Of a stretch of DNA of 64,000 bases, positions 31,861 through 43,717 are shown piece by piece. The notes beneath the pieces were generated by a model. It made no database searches. It was not told where the DNA came from and saw only the letters and a list, made by a program, of their open reading frames with translations. Location of the stretch: contig NW_005178465.1 in assembly GCF_000341285.1 (NCBI RefSeq), forward strand, positions 163,307 to 227,306, written 5' to 3'. This stretch comes from Galdieria sulphuraria. Its lineage: Eukaryota; Rhodophyta; Bangiophyceae; Galdieriales; Galdieriaceae. Position 1 is the first letter of the stretch; every line of letters starts with the position of its first letter. Made by a program: the position numbers and the translations under genes.

Positions 31861-32109
31861 TCTAAACTTAGGACAGCTCAGGAATCTCTTAAAATCTCTC
31901 ACTTGAATCGATATATCAAATATATTATTTAAGTTGATGTCAGACCTACATCTCGGAATGCTTTTCACTGCTTGTTTCGTTCAGTTTTATTAAAAAGCTT
32001 CTTGTCGAAAATTTGTTAAAGGAGTGAAAGACCTTTAATTTTACGTTTTTAACATAGATTAATAACAAATAACACAACTTGATTTCGTAAATTCCATCAT
32101 CCTCTACTT

Positions 32110-33036
32110 CTAGCTCTGTAAAGGCACATTCCTTAACCGTATCAAAACTTGTCGATTGATTTCATGACAAAAGCTTTCATTCATAAACTTCTCCATCATC
32201 TTTCTGCCATTCTCTCCAACTTGACGACAGAACTTTTCATTGTCTTTGCAAAACTGGAGCTTCTCAACCACATCCGAACCATTGAGATAGAGTGGAATGA
32301 AATGTTGCCAAGGTCTCAAGCTACGGAAGTATACACTTTCGACAGAAAAAGGATATGGATGGAAGGGACACGACCAGGAATATAGCGCTTGTGGAAAGTT
32401 GCTACTCAAATCATTTCCTTCTATATTTAAAACATATTTGTATTGAAAAATGCCTTCCTGAGGTACAGGTTCTTTCCAAAGATGACCATATTTCTCTTCC
32501 TTATCAAGCAGTGCAATAAATCCAGCATCAATATCCGAACGATTCAATGACTGCAACAACTCAACTATTTTCCTTCTATTGGACTTTCCTGCTACTTCTT
32601 CTTCATCCAAAATAGGGCCTGTCGCACTACCTCTCCAAAACAAAATATCTTTCTTCTCATTCCAAGGTATCGTATCATTACGAAACCAATCTGGAAAGTG
32701 ATAGTGGCGTCGAGGCCATAGAACCCCATTTGGAGACTGATATTTCCTCGCATGCCTAAGGAAACAGGAATCTTCCAAAACGTTATCTTCAATATTTGTA
32801 TAGTTTGAAACTCTCTCAAAGTCTTCGCCATATAATTCACTAAACAATCTTATTTCTTCTATCAAGTGTTTGAAGCCTGTTATTGGCCACTTCCGAAGTT
32901 CAATACAAGTTCCTAAACGAAAATCTACTTCTTTGGATACGGAAACATCAGTATCCACGGCAACCTGCTTCGCATAATACTCCAGCTCGTACCAATTTTT
33001 TAGCAACAGCAGAACAGTCAATAAGGTAGTCGCCAT
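32110..33036 (-). CDS. GT90 (CAP10-like) glycosyltransferase, copy A
   Basis: About 308 residues from the ATG at 33036 (the frame extends to 33066 through a TTG). A signal-anchor occupies residues 2-14 (ATTLLTVLLLLKNWY). The catalytic part carries GT90 marks: DILFWRGSATGPILDEE, FQYKYVLNIEGNDLSSNFPQ, ALYSWSCPF, and SLRPWQHFIPLYLN. It is short for the family (usually over 400), with the N-terminal third missing or reduced. GT90 enzymes add xylose or glucose to glycans and to EGF repeats. From codon 44 onward it is almost identical to copy B at 47095-48060. Confidence 0.8.
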   Translation of the reverse strand: MATTLLTVLLLLKNWYELEYYAKQVAVDTDVSVSKEVDFRLGTCIELRKWPITGFKHLIEEIRLFSELYGEDFERVSNYTNIEDNVLEDSCFLRHARKYQSPNGVLWPRRHYHFPDWFRNDTIPWNEKKDILFWRGSATGPILDEEEVAGKSNRRKIVELLQSLNRSDIDAGFIALLDKEEKYGHLWKEPVPQEGIFQYKYVLNIEGNDLSSNFPQALYSWSCPFHPYPFSVESVYFRSLRPWQHFIPLYLNGSDVVEKLQFCKDNEKFCRQVGENGRKMMEKFMNESFCHEINRQVLIRLRNVPLQS

Positions 33037-33070
33037 AACTAAGCTAACAAGCAAAAATGTTTGCAAGCAG

Positions 33071-33823
33071 ATGCATAATTTGAGTGCGTCAAAGTCTACA
33101 GCAAATAGTTCATAATACTCGTCGAAAGCTTGTTTTTACCATAGCTTTCACGCTTTTAGTTTCTTTTTTTGTTTGGTTAAGAGCAAACCAATTGAGAGTA
33201 ACTGAAGACAATGGCATCGAAAGGTTTCCTTGGTTCAATCAAAGCTTCAGTGATGTTGAAGGGTGGTTTTTCCCAGAAAGTGGCAGACACTTCATGAAAG
33301 CGGTTTGTGAGTATGACATTCCTCATGGTGCTTTCGTCGAAATTGGAAGCTGGCAAGGAAAAAGTTCATGCTTTATTTCGACAGCACTGAAACACTGCAA
33401 ACCTAACAGAAGCTTCATTGTATCGACACTTTTAATGGTACCGCAAATCAACAAGATCACAGAGATATTTTCGCAGCTCATGGAGATGATCGAGAATGGT
33501 TGTTTCGAACTTTTCAAGATAACTTGAAGAGATACGAACTAGATGAGCAAGTCATTATTCATCGTATGTCTTCAACGGAAGCAGTCAAGTCTTGGAATGC
33601 TCCTATTGCTTTTCTCTATATAGATGGTGACCATGAATATGAAGCAGTGCTTCAAGACTTCGAAAATTGGTCAAAGTTCCTATTGCCTGGTGCACTTATT
33701 TCTTTTGATGACGTGCCCGGTTGGCCTGGTCCAACAAGAGTTGCAGGAATTGTTATTTCGAAACAAGAATTTCAAAAATATGGTGTGGCACCGAACGTTT
33801 TGACATTCAAAAAAATCTCATGA
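33071..33823 (+). pseudogene. Membrane-anchored class I SAM methyltransferase (Methyltransf_24-like), frame broken
   Basis: An N-terminal anchor (LVFTIAFTLLVSFFVWL) and the SAM motif FVEIGSWQGKSSCFIS lie in one frame that has no ATG before it. The only nearby ATG (33071) is in another frame. After about 33418 the expected continuation, IDTFNGT...HGDDREWLFRTFQDN, is in a different frame with no intron to explain the change. The second part then runs intact through FLYIDGDHEYEAVLQDFENW and LISFDDV to a stop at 33823, with all SAM-methyltransferase marks. Two lesions suggest a pseudogene. Sequence errors remain possible. Confidence 0.6.
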
Positions 33824-35889
33824 GCAAAAGTATTATATAATAAAGTTTGTTCTTATCACTTTTGTTCGATTATTTTCTATACAAGAGAGTCTCCTTTTTC
33901 AATCTGAAGCAATTTTCCAAGGATAACTGTCTTACTGTCCCTCTGCGAGCATCTATTCTTTACTCTGTAGCCAAATGTCATATGAGTAACGTGCTAAGTT
34001 ATTAAGCGAAAACGAAAGTTGTTTGAAAGTAGGCATATTGCTTCTTTGAAGAGAAACTATAAAAACTCAACTGTCTCGGTCTAGACAAGTCATATGACTG
34101 AATCCTTTCTAAGCTTTCACTTCGTTCCTTCAATAATAACTTAAGTTTTCTGTCTGATCGGCTTAAGAATCTAGTTCTCTGAAGAAGGAAAGGTATGCTG
34201 TTCAAATAAAACTGTTGAACAGTGAATCTTGACAGTCGTGAGATCACTCACTCCTTTCTAGAAACACAACAGGCAAGACTAGAATAAGACAAGCAGGTGC
34301 AGCGATAAAGAAAAATCTGAAAAATACACAACCGATTCAGTTTTGACTACTTAAAAACTGAAACGTCCGAGTTTCTACGAAAACGTCTAAGGTTTCAGAA
34401 AAATCTCCCCTAAAATTGAACAGCACTTGCTATTAGGAAGAAACAGAAGAGGCTTGAAGCAAAAGACATTCCAAAACAGGCTACTGATTTGAGTTCAAAC
34501 AGAACTCAGGTCGGAGTAAATTTCATAGTAAATTCCATAAGAAATTGAAATCCGTAGAAGTATGTAGACGTGAAAACTATGACAAAAACAAGCTTCCGAG
34601 AACACGAGGGTTTCATTGAAAACTTGACGACCGTTTGGAAACTGCTTCAAAAAATTTTTGATACGATTGCTGTTGCTGTGTGACAGATGTCCGAGGGTTG
34701 CGCATGTTGATTGGACAGCGTATGGAACAAGCAGTAGCATATGTAGGGAAGCAACTGTTTACTTATTTAGACCTTAGGTTTGATTGTACTCTCATTGCGT
34801 GAAGCGAAGGTCGTATCTACAAAAGTGAACAGAAAATTTAGGGGTGCAACAACTCAATACTTTGGGAACGTCCTCTAAAGAATAGGGAGAATGTTCTGTG
34901 AAGTAAATATTTTCACTTGGTAAAATAAGCAGATATATTTAAGTACGCCCTCAAACTGAACACCGTTGAAACTCTTCCGACTTTTGGGGGAAACTTTCCA
35001 AATTCAACTAGGTAGATTGTCTAGTTTTCTGAATAACCTTGATTGTTACAGGGTTGTTGATTTCGTTATTCTTATGTGAAATTATTTTCTGTCTTTGTTG
35101 AACTTCGTATTTTGGTGAAGCAAAGGCAACAGAACCACTTATATTCCTCTAGAAGTTTCTTCGTATTTTGGTGGAAGTGGACTTGAATGAAATTAGTTTA
35201 CAAGAGGTCGAGTCAAATTTTTGAGTTCATTTTAATTTTTGTTTATGAGTCCTCCAATTCCTTATTGTGAGGTTCACTTAGTATTGCTGACAAACATGAG
35301 GAGTCTCAGAAAAAATGATGAGCTAGCAACTTTTGGATTTTCGTTTTTTTAAATGAGTTTGCAAGCAACTTTTTGATTAAAAGAACATCTTAGCATTTTT
35401 TAGACGTTCAATTGTGTTTCAAGTCACTTAAAAGATATGAAGTCAAGTGTTTAGTTGCAGTTCTTATAAGATCATCATATTCTTTATTGTCGCCAGGTCT
35501 TGTAATTCAAATCTAAATAGGTCCAAATCGAAACACTGTTCTGTTTTTCTTCGTCGGTTTACTTCGAATTCAGGCTCTGGCGTTTGCTTAGTGTGTCACA
35601 AAGGTACTCAATTAGTTTCCTTATGACAATGAGATGCATGTCATTCGTTTGTTGTGGTAGTAAATAACTGAAAACAACGTTAGTATGTAATGTGGGATAA
35701 TTCTCATTTATAGCAGAGGAATGATAAGAGTAATCATAACAACAATGAGTAACATTTTTTCAACGAATGAAAAGCAATTCAGCTTGAAAATTTGAGCATT
35801 TTCTTGAACGACGATTACAGCCCTTTCGGAAGTGTTTCTTTGTCTCACTGTTTCCAGTAGCTTCTAAAACTGTTGCAAACGAGTACGAT
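33824..35889. other. Long intergenic stretch with possible membrane-protein exons
   Basis: About 2 kb with no confident gene. On the minus strand, three hydrophobic exon-like blocks lie in order: an ATG-started frame at 34495-34740, FGMSFASSLFCFFLIASA near 34410-34470, and FFIAAPACLILVLPVVFLER ending with TGA near 34245. They may be exons of a small multi-pass membrane protein, or a relic. No family was recognised, and the joins do not keep the frame cleanly. The rest is featureless AT-rich DNA. Confidence 0.3.
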
Positions 35890-37259
35890 ATGTCTACTGT
35901 TCTCGCAAAGAGTAAGTTGATTGGATGAATACCTCTGGAACTGTAACTGAACCCACTCATTGAATAGTCGAAGAAGTAGAAGCAGAAATCGCTAGAACTC
36001 AGAAGAACAAGGCTACAATGGGTCACTTGGTCTGTATGAAACTGGCGTGAGTTTTCCTTGGATACTTACTTTTTTGGCGCTTAGGGACTTTTGAAAGCTA
36101 AACTAGCAAAGCTTCGTCGAGAGTTGTTGACCCCACCCAAGGTAGGTTGCAAGTTTCTGTCAAAATAGTTGTCAGTTTTGTAGATTGTTTAGGGTGGTGG
36201 GGGAGGAGGAGAAGGATTCGATGTGACCAAAACGGGTGACGCTAGAATAGGTCTCGTAGGTATGTAGTAGAGTTTTGATTACCCGTTTTTCTTATTTACG
36301 CTTATTTCTAGGATTCCCTTCTGTAGGGAAATCTACGTTGCTCAATAAACTCACAAATACAGAGTCTGAGGTTGCTGCGTATGAGTTTACTACCTTGACC
36401 TGTATACCTGGGGTCATTTATCATAAGGGTGCAAAACTTCAACTGCTTGATCTACCTGGAATTATAGAAGGAGCAAAGGACGGCAAGGGAAGAGGAAGAC
36501 AAGTTATTGCAGTAGCAAGATCTTGTGGTTTGATTCTTATAGTTTTAGATGCCACGAAGCCAGCAACAGTTAAAAGACTTATTGAGCACGAGTTGGAAGG
36601 CTTTGGCATTCGTCTTAACAAGAGACCACCGGAAATAACTTTTCGGAAACGAGACAAGGGAGGAATTAGTCTCACGTCAGCCGTACAGACTACAAACTTA
36701 GACAGTGAAACCGTCAAAGCAATATGTTCAGAATATCGAATACACAATGCGGTAAGGTTTTGGTAAGCGCTGTGGGATCTTTCTTATTGCGTAAAAGGAT
36801 ATCTCCTTACGAGAGGATGCAACAGCAGATGATTTGATTGACGTTATCGAAGGCAACCGAAAGTATATACCTGCAATTTATGTAATAAATAAGGTCGATT
36901 GTATTTCTGAAGAAGAGTTAGAGTTGTGGGATAAGTTACCAAACTCTGTTCTTATATCTGGAGACTTGGAATGGAACTTGGATGGTCTACTTGAGATGAT
37001 GTGGGAGAAACTCAACTTGATTCGAGTATATACAAAGCCAAAAGGAGAACCTGCAGACTTTGAAGCTCCTGTTATTTTACGTAATGATAAGAAACACTGC
37101 ACGGTTGAGGTATTTTGTAATAAATTGCATAAGAGCATTATGAAGGAGTTTAAGTATGCCCTTGTTTGGGGAAGCAGTGTGAAGTTCAATCCTCAAAAAG
37201 TAGGTAAGGATCACATATTACAAGACGAAGATGTCGTTCAAATTGTGAAGAAAATTTAA
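35890..37259 (+). CDS. DRG1: DRG1, developmentally regulated GTP-binding protein
   Basis: Six exons, 35890-35911, 35968-36029, 36085-36141, 36193-36259, 36312-36751 and 36798-37259, sum to 1110 nt (369 residues), the same size as human DRG1 (367). N-terminal blocks [20 protein letters not shown] and [20 protein letters not shown] precede the G domain: [45 protein letters not shown]. The S5D2L-type insert and C-terminal TGS domain (VRIYTKPKG-like segment, [20 protein letters not shown]) complete it. DRG1 with its DFRP partner assists translating ribosomes in the cytosol. The first exon is only 22 nt. Confidence 0.93.
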
Positions 37260-37355
37260 CAAATAATAAAGTACGACTGATCAATATGCCTATATTTCCA
37301 AGTTTTGATGAGATAGTCACTCTGTTGTTCTTTCGAGAAACGCATATCTTCAACA

Positions 37356-38138
37356 ATGAAGAATAAGTTACTATGCAATGGAAGCCCCGAGGATTGTCAG
37401 CCAATTATACGCATTAAAATGCACAGTAGTTTGGCAGTTCGTAGCGGGTTCTTTTTCAAGAGAGCCATACATAGTAGTGGTAAGAAGCTTTACAAAAATG
37501 GAAGCAAGGTAGAAGACTATAGTACCCAATCACTCAGCTTTCAGAATATGGAAGGCCAAACAAGTAGAGCTGGTCTAGCGCTCCAAAGTTCTTGGAAGCT
37601 GTTCTTTCCTCGAAGCAGATATGAAGCGACAACCCTTGAAACTGTGGAGAGAAACTTTTTGGAAGCTCTGGACGAACAAAAAGACAGCTCTTGGAATCCA
37701 TACGAGAGTAACAGCTTTATTCAGTCCGAGGAATATGGGACAGCAGACACGGTTTCTCAGTTGGGAGTTTCTATGGTTCACTCTCAGTGTTTTTCAAAGA
37801 GGCTTGGTTCGGAACTATCTAGAGCATTTGATTGTGGTTCTTTATATAACTATTTTGGTTCTGAAGAAATGGTACACCAAGCCTCCCCGGTAAAGAATAT
37901 TTCAGACACAAGACCCAAAAGGAGCCCTGAATATTGGTATTATTATTGTACTTATGAAGATAATTCTGTAAAAAGTCCACTAGTTCCAGGGCTGAAAGTC
38001 GAAACTCAAGCCGTTGCTGACAGATTCAGTGCAGATATATTTTCGGCTGTCGAAAGATATAACCAACTGTTTTCGGAAGTACAGAAGCAATCTTTCAAGT
38101 ACGTTCCTGAGGAAGAAAGTGACAATCAATCCAATTAA
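37356..38138 (+). CDS. Hypothetical protein, unrecognised
   Basis: Single-exon 260-residue frame from the ATG at 37356, 96 bp after DRG1. The first ~40 residues are basic with few acids (IRIKMHSSLAVRSGFFFKRA), which could be an organelle targeting peptide. The centre is Ser/Glu-rich and has WNPYES and EYWYYYCTYED. The end is acidic (EEESDNQSN). No domain is recognised. A long open frame in an otherwise interrupted region and a normal start support a real gene. Confidence 0.55.
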   Translation: MKNKLLCNGSPEDCQPIIRIKMHSSLAVRSGFFFKRAIHSSGKKLYKNGSKVEDYSTQSLSFQNMEGQTSRAGLALQSSWKLFFPRSRYEATTLETVERNFLEALDEQKDSSWNPYESNSFIQSEEYGTADTVSQLGVSMVHSQCFSKRLGSELSRAFDCGSLYNYFGSEEMVHQASPVKNISDTRPKRSPEYWYYYCTYEDNSVKSPLVPGLKVETQAVADRFSADIFSAVERYNQLFSEVQKQSFKYVPEEESDNQSN

Positions 38139-38300
38139 CATATTATTGTTTGTTATCCTCATGATACATGTGATCTTTTGTTAGTTGTCTGCTTCAAAGA
38201 CACATCGTGAAGAGCTTCTTGTAAAGCAATAGTATTTTCAGAAAATAAAGAACTTGACAACAACACGCTTGCTGAAAACTAATTTCTAACAATTTTTATT

Positions 38301-40229
38301 TCATGCGTGAAATGCTATCTCGTTACTGGAAAGTTTAGGTTTGAAATGTGACGAAAATAATCTTTCAGCGACATCTACAGCTACTTCTAGAGCTGCAGCC
38401 TTATTTTCAGTCTCTTGATATTCAAGCTCAGGAACTGAGTCGGCTACTATGCCAGCACCAGCTTGAATATCCACAGTCCACAGTCCTTCCTCGTCAGGAC
38501 CTCTTGAACTCTGAAAAGGTATGACTATCGTGCGCAAAGCCAATGCCATATTCATATTATCTTGAAAAGTTATATAACCAATTCCACCACCATAAGGACC
38601 TCTCATAGTTGGTTCTAACGAATCAATAATTTGCATGGAACGCACCTTTGGAGCACCACTAACTGTTCCAGCAGGAAGTGCAGATTGCAAAGCATCCCAA
38701 GAAGCATATTCATCACATAAAATTCCAGTTACTGTACTACTAATATGCATAACATGACTATATTTTTCTATTTCCATCAACTTTGGAACTTTTACAGTTC
38801 CATACTTGCAAACTTTTCCTACATCATTGCGACCCAAGTCAACTAACATCACATGTTCAGCACAATCCTTTTCATCTCCAAGTAATTCTTTTTCCAATTC
38901 TGCATCTTCGTCTTCTGTAACTCCTCTATGACGTGTTCCAGCGAGTGGTCTGTTGATCATCATTCTATTCGTCACTTTGCATAATATCTCCGGTGATGAT
39001 GCAACGAGAATGCAACTAATTCAAATTTCTTTCATCAGAACATTTCAAAAGCAATTGTTCTATTCCTACCTTGGACACTGCATATAAATCATATAAGGCG
39101 AAGGATTCACGACACGAAGTGCTCGATAGATAGAAAATGGATGTGCCTCAGTCTTTCTTCTAAAACGCTGACTAAATACAGTCTGAAATGAGTTTCCATC
39201 CAAAATATGCTTATGAATCTTATCGATACTTTCTAAGAAGTATTCTTTGCTCATATTAGAAACGGAATTCTTTGGTCCACGTAATCTTGTGTTGATGTCC
39301 ATCACTGCACTTGAGAGGGGAGAACGTAAGATACCATTGGATATTGTTTCGGATAAACGTTGTAGATTAGATACTGCGTTCTCATATGCATCTCTTAAAC
39401 TCTTATGTTCCTTCCAATCTTCCCACACAACAACGTATACTAATTTGTTCACGTTATCGAAGGCAATCACTTCTCGATATTGACCCATACAGATATCTGG
39501 CAAATTTCGATCATCTTTAGGAGCAGAAGAGAAGGGAAGTTTTTTGGGAGAAGTATACCTCATCGTATCATATGAAAAATAACCGACCCAACCACCACTC
39601 AAAGCACTTTCCAAAGGCAGTTGCTCATCGGAAGCTGTCGATATCTTTTGTGCAATCTTCCTCAACTCCAAAGTTGGATCCTCTGCACTATAACGTCTCT
39701 CATCTACTACGGTTCTTTTTGAGGTTCCTGAAGAGGAATATTCTATATATTGTATTTCGTGCTGTTTTGCTAAAAAGAGAAACCTGGGCTGGAGTCCTAA
39801 AAAGGAAAATCGACCCACGTTCTCACCACCTGTGACAGATTCCAATAAAAAACAAGGAACTTGTGTTTCTTGTTCGCTTATAAAGCAACGAAACGCACTA
39901 ACTGGAGTTAGATGATCTGAGAACAACCTAGTGAACACTGGAACCAGATTTGCTTCTTTTGCTAACGAAGAAAACTGCTCAAAGCTTGTTTCTACCAAAA
40001 ACTGGCGAGAATTTTTGTCGGTATTCTGACACTTCAACGTCTCACGAAGAAAAGCTTTGAAGGAAGTTCTAAACGTTGGTCGAACTGTATTTGTTTGTGA
40101 AAGACAATTTTTCTTAGTAAACCTCAAAACTACAAAGCACGTATTGTATGAACGAGTGTCTTTTGCCAGTGTGACACAAGAAGACTCTTCTCTTCTCTTC
40201 CAGTGAAATAAACTACTTATAAAAAACAT
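38301..40229 (-). CDS. trpE: Anthranilate synthase component I
   Basis: Two exons, 39070-40229 and 38301-39015, with a 54-nt intron. They give 1875 nt (624 residues). TrpE converts chorismate to anthranilate, first step of tryptophan synthesis. The ATG at 40229 is the first in frame (upstream only a TTG) and gives an ~85-residue basic extension, a likely plastid transit peptide. Chorismate-binding motifs: [19 protein letters not shown] (N-terminal tryptophan-sensing LLES region), [66 protein letters not shown], and [14 protein letters not shown] with the final EYQET. In red algae the glutaminase partner TrpG is often plastid-encoded, so TrpE would need import. Confidence 0.93.
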
Positions 40230-41657
40230 TGCTACAAATAACACGGACTCTGTCCTTTTGATCAAAATGTCCCAAAAGGCAATGGACAAAGAAGAAGAAT
40301 TGGTAGGAATGCTAAGAAAGATATAAACACCGAAGAGATGAAATATTCAATTCTCTTTATGTGGAGTGCAAGTCTAAATCCAAAGTGATTTCCTTCAAAG
40401 TTGTCTTTCTCTATAGTCATCGATTGCTTCATTTAACAAAGACAAACGACAAGTAACACGATTCATGGAAACTGTTCAGGTTCTCAAGTTAGTTGGATCT
40501 GGCTGAAAGCCAAGTTCTTGTTCTCCTCGAGAGATACACCTTTTCATCGATAGTATGCTTCTTCTCTCTCGAATGAACAAAGTAGTCTATTCCCAAGAAG
40601 CGCACACTAAGAATAAGTGATACGACCGAAATTGGAGGCTAGTGCAACAAGGAACGATATTCTCGTCGCCTTTCCAAACGACTAACGAGAATGACATGAA
40701 GTGGCTCTTTTCTATGTCTTAAAAGGTTTGAGAAACATATTATGTACAACAGTTGTCACTTTATTAAAAAAACCAACTTAAGCTCGGGATCATTGACGAA
40801 AGTCTCGTATCATTCTTTCCCAGAAGAATGCTTAGTGGTCCCCGTTGGAAGAGTAACCGACTCAATCTTCCTCAAGTACTCTAACAAGCCTTTCTTGTGC
40901 AACGTATTTATCCACAAGAGAAAATATAAATAGTTTCCTGAAAGCGTTATGGCGGGATTTCGAGAAATTCTTTGTACAACTTTTCAACTGAAGAACTCTG
41001 GAAGTCTTCAGGATTCTTTTCGTAAGGACTAACATCTAGTTACCTGGAATAACTCATACATAAGTAATTCCTGCTGAAAAGTCAGATACATGACTGTTGT
41101 GTAATTTCACAAAGGCCACTGGTTACAGCAGAGCAATTACGCTTTGAAGTTAAAATTGGAAAAGAAAACTGACAAGTAAACATGTCTCCATTAAGATACA
41201 CCAACGTCTTGGCAGCTCCTTGTCACGATATCTCTGATAACTCTCTTGAATAAGTGGCTTGTGTCACAGATAGAGAAGAACTTTCAACGAACAAACTTTG
41301 AAAGGGGGAATTTCAACAAGTATTTTCAACTCAAGTATTCTGTTTCCCTAAACCTTTGAGACTACATATAACACAAAAGATGCGTGAACAAGTTTCGGAA
41401 ACAACTGATAGTTTTGCCGAAAAGGGGTAGCTTGTTGCCTTCTGCTTATTAAGAACGGTGCAAACGTTTGTTGATGTCTGGCTGCCAAACTCTTCAGTTC
41501 TAATAGCTTGGTAACTTTCATATTCTTTAATAATTCTCTTCCTGAAGAAAAAAATTTAAAAATTACTCGAGGATTGCCACACCTATACTGAACACTTCAA
41601 GTTTTCAAACCATGCGACAAACTCACATTCGGAACTTTTGATATACGTTGAAATACT
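40230..41657. other. Long intergenic stretch, no gene seen
   Basis: About 1.4 kb between divergent trpE and the kinase-phosphatase gene. A 63-codon frame near 40742 has no recognised feature. This is unusually long compared with the other divergent gaps in the window. Confidence 0.45.
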
Positions 41658-43617
41658 ATGAACCAATATATCCTTGGACTACAACCAGTTCTGAAAAGTC
41701 GTCGTAGTAAATCAATTCCAAAACAAAATTTTTCTAATTGCAATTTTAGAACTTCCAGAATCATGCGATGGATAAAGTCAACTGACCTAACTTTTAAAAG
41801 ACATTTAGCACAAGGGAGCAGCGCAACAGTATTTCTTGGCAGTTTGGACGGTCAAGAAGTTGCCATAAGGAAGCCGCGTATTCGTTCCTTGGAGTCTTTA
41901 AGGAGGTTTGAGTGGGAAGTTAGCGTGAGAAGGCAACTGTGTCACCCTCGTGTTTTGCCACTCGTTGCAGCGTGTAACGAGGCTCCCAACTATTGCACAG
42001 TTTCTCCATATATGCAAAGAGGGACGTTATTTGAGTTTATTCATGAACAAAATGTTTGGTTGGCTCTTACAGAAAAGTTGCAAATAATCATACAGTTGGT
42101 AGAAGCGGTTGTTTATTTACACTCGAAAAACCTTGTACATCGGGATATCAAGTCAGAGAATGTTTTACTTGACACAAACTTAAATGTTTTTATTTCAGAT
42201 TTGGACTTGTTGATGGAGGAAAGAAAGAATGACGTGGAGTTGTTATCTTTGGCTTCGGAGTATAGACCTTCAGCTGGACGTCTTAAACATCAAGTAGGGA
42301 CTCTTATTTATTTAGCTCCAGAGATATTAGAGAATAAGCGACATTCTTCTGCCTGTGATGTGTATTCACTGGGAGTAGTAATGAATGAGATATTAACTGG
42401 TGTGATACCTTATGTGGATAGAAGAATGGAAATCCCTCAAGTTCAAACAATATTAGAGACAAGATTCAATGAATCCAAGTTGAAAAGAGCCATAGTAGTT
42501 GAAGGCCTAAGACCTGTGCTTGCATCATCAGTCGAAATTCCTTTTGAGTTGCGCGAGTTGATACAACGATGTTGGTCTGCAGATCCTAGTGAACGACCAT
42601 GTGCATCAAAACTGTTATTCAACCTAAAAGATATTGTAGGGCGTTTAGATAGTTCTTGTATGGTATACAGGACTCCAGAAGACGGAGAGATAATAGAGAC
42701 GAATTCATCTGAGCGAACCGATAAAAACAAATCAACCGTTCTATTGGAGTCGAACTTAAAGTTTTGTGAAAGTTGCTATTCTTATTCTTCCATTGGTGTT
42801 TGTGCTGTTCCGGGACTTCGAGGAGAAGATAGAATGGAAGATAGATATTGTATTTTGAGTCCGTTCCGTTCATCTGGGGAACATCTTTTGGCAGTTTTTG
42901 ATGGTCATGGCGGAGATGAATGTGCACAAGTAAGTTTTGGTTGACTTCTATGGTTTCTATGTTGTTAATCTTTAGTTTTTGAAACAATATTTTGCAGATA
43001 CTCTTTCTTCTTTTCTTGACAAAGGAGTTACTCCCGAGGATGCCTTGAAATGTACATTTCAGCAACTTGATGATAGATTTATTGTATCACAAAAGTCATA
43101 TGCAACTGGAAGCACAGCTCTGGTATTATATTTTGCTCCGAATGGCGTATTATTTGTTGCAAATGCTGGAGACAGTCTAGCAGTTTTGGGAAGCAGTTCT
43201 GTTGCTCCTTTTATATTGAATAGACAACATTCAATCCATTTATGTGATGATGAAAAAACTCGAATAGAGCTAAAAGGTGGCACAGTGATTCCAATTACAA
43301 TTTCTAACGAGACTTTTTACAGAATTGAAGGCCAAGTGTCCTTAACGAGAGCTTTTGGAGACTCTCATTTGAAGCAATTTTTAACGAGTGAACCCGAATT
43401 GACTAGAATAGATAAGGCCGATTGGATTTTCTATGATTGGATTATTTTAGCAACAGATGGATTGTGGGATGTACTAAGTCCAGAAGATGTAACTCATATT
43501 ATGAGAAAGACCGTGTCAAAGGGAGATTTGGTAACGAAACGTCTCGTAACCGAGGCAATTGAGAAAGGCAGTAAGGATAATATCACAGTGATCGCCATAT
43601 TTTTGAAACAACTTTAG
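41658..43617 (+). CDS. Protein kinase-PP2C phosphatase fusion
   Basis: Two exons, 41658-42929 and 42976-43617, give 1914 nt (637 residues). Residues ~45-330 are a TKL-like kinase: LAQGSSATVFLG glycine loop, VAIRKP at the VAIK position, LVHRDIKSENVLLD (D163), VGTLIYLAPE, and DVYSLGVVMNEILTGV. The DFG motif reads DLD (D181-D183), and the VAIK Lys may be displaced by one. Residues ~385-637 are a PP2C phosphatase: EDRMEDRY, VFDGHGG (D415), VANAGDSLAVL, LTRAFGDSHLK, LATDGLWDV and GSKDNITVIAI, with metal-binding Asps present. The same architecture occurs in plant "protein kinase and PP2C-like domain" proteins. Substrates are unknown, and the kinase half may be weak. Confidence 0.88.
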
Positions 43618-43717
43618 CGCTTTGTATACAATTCACTCGTTTTCGTTTATATGAGTAATTAACACTTTGAGACATAAAATGTCAAACTGCCCAAATAGTT
43701 TCAACTGCAGATTGAGC

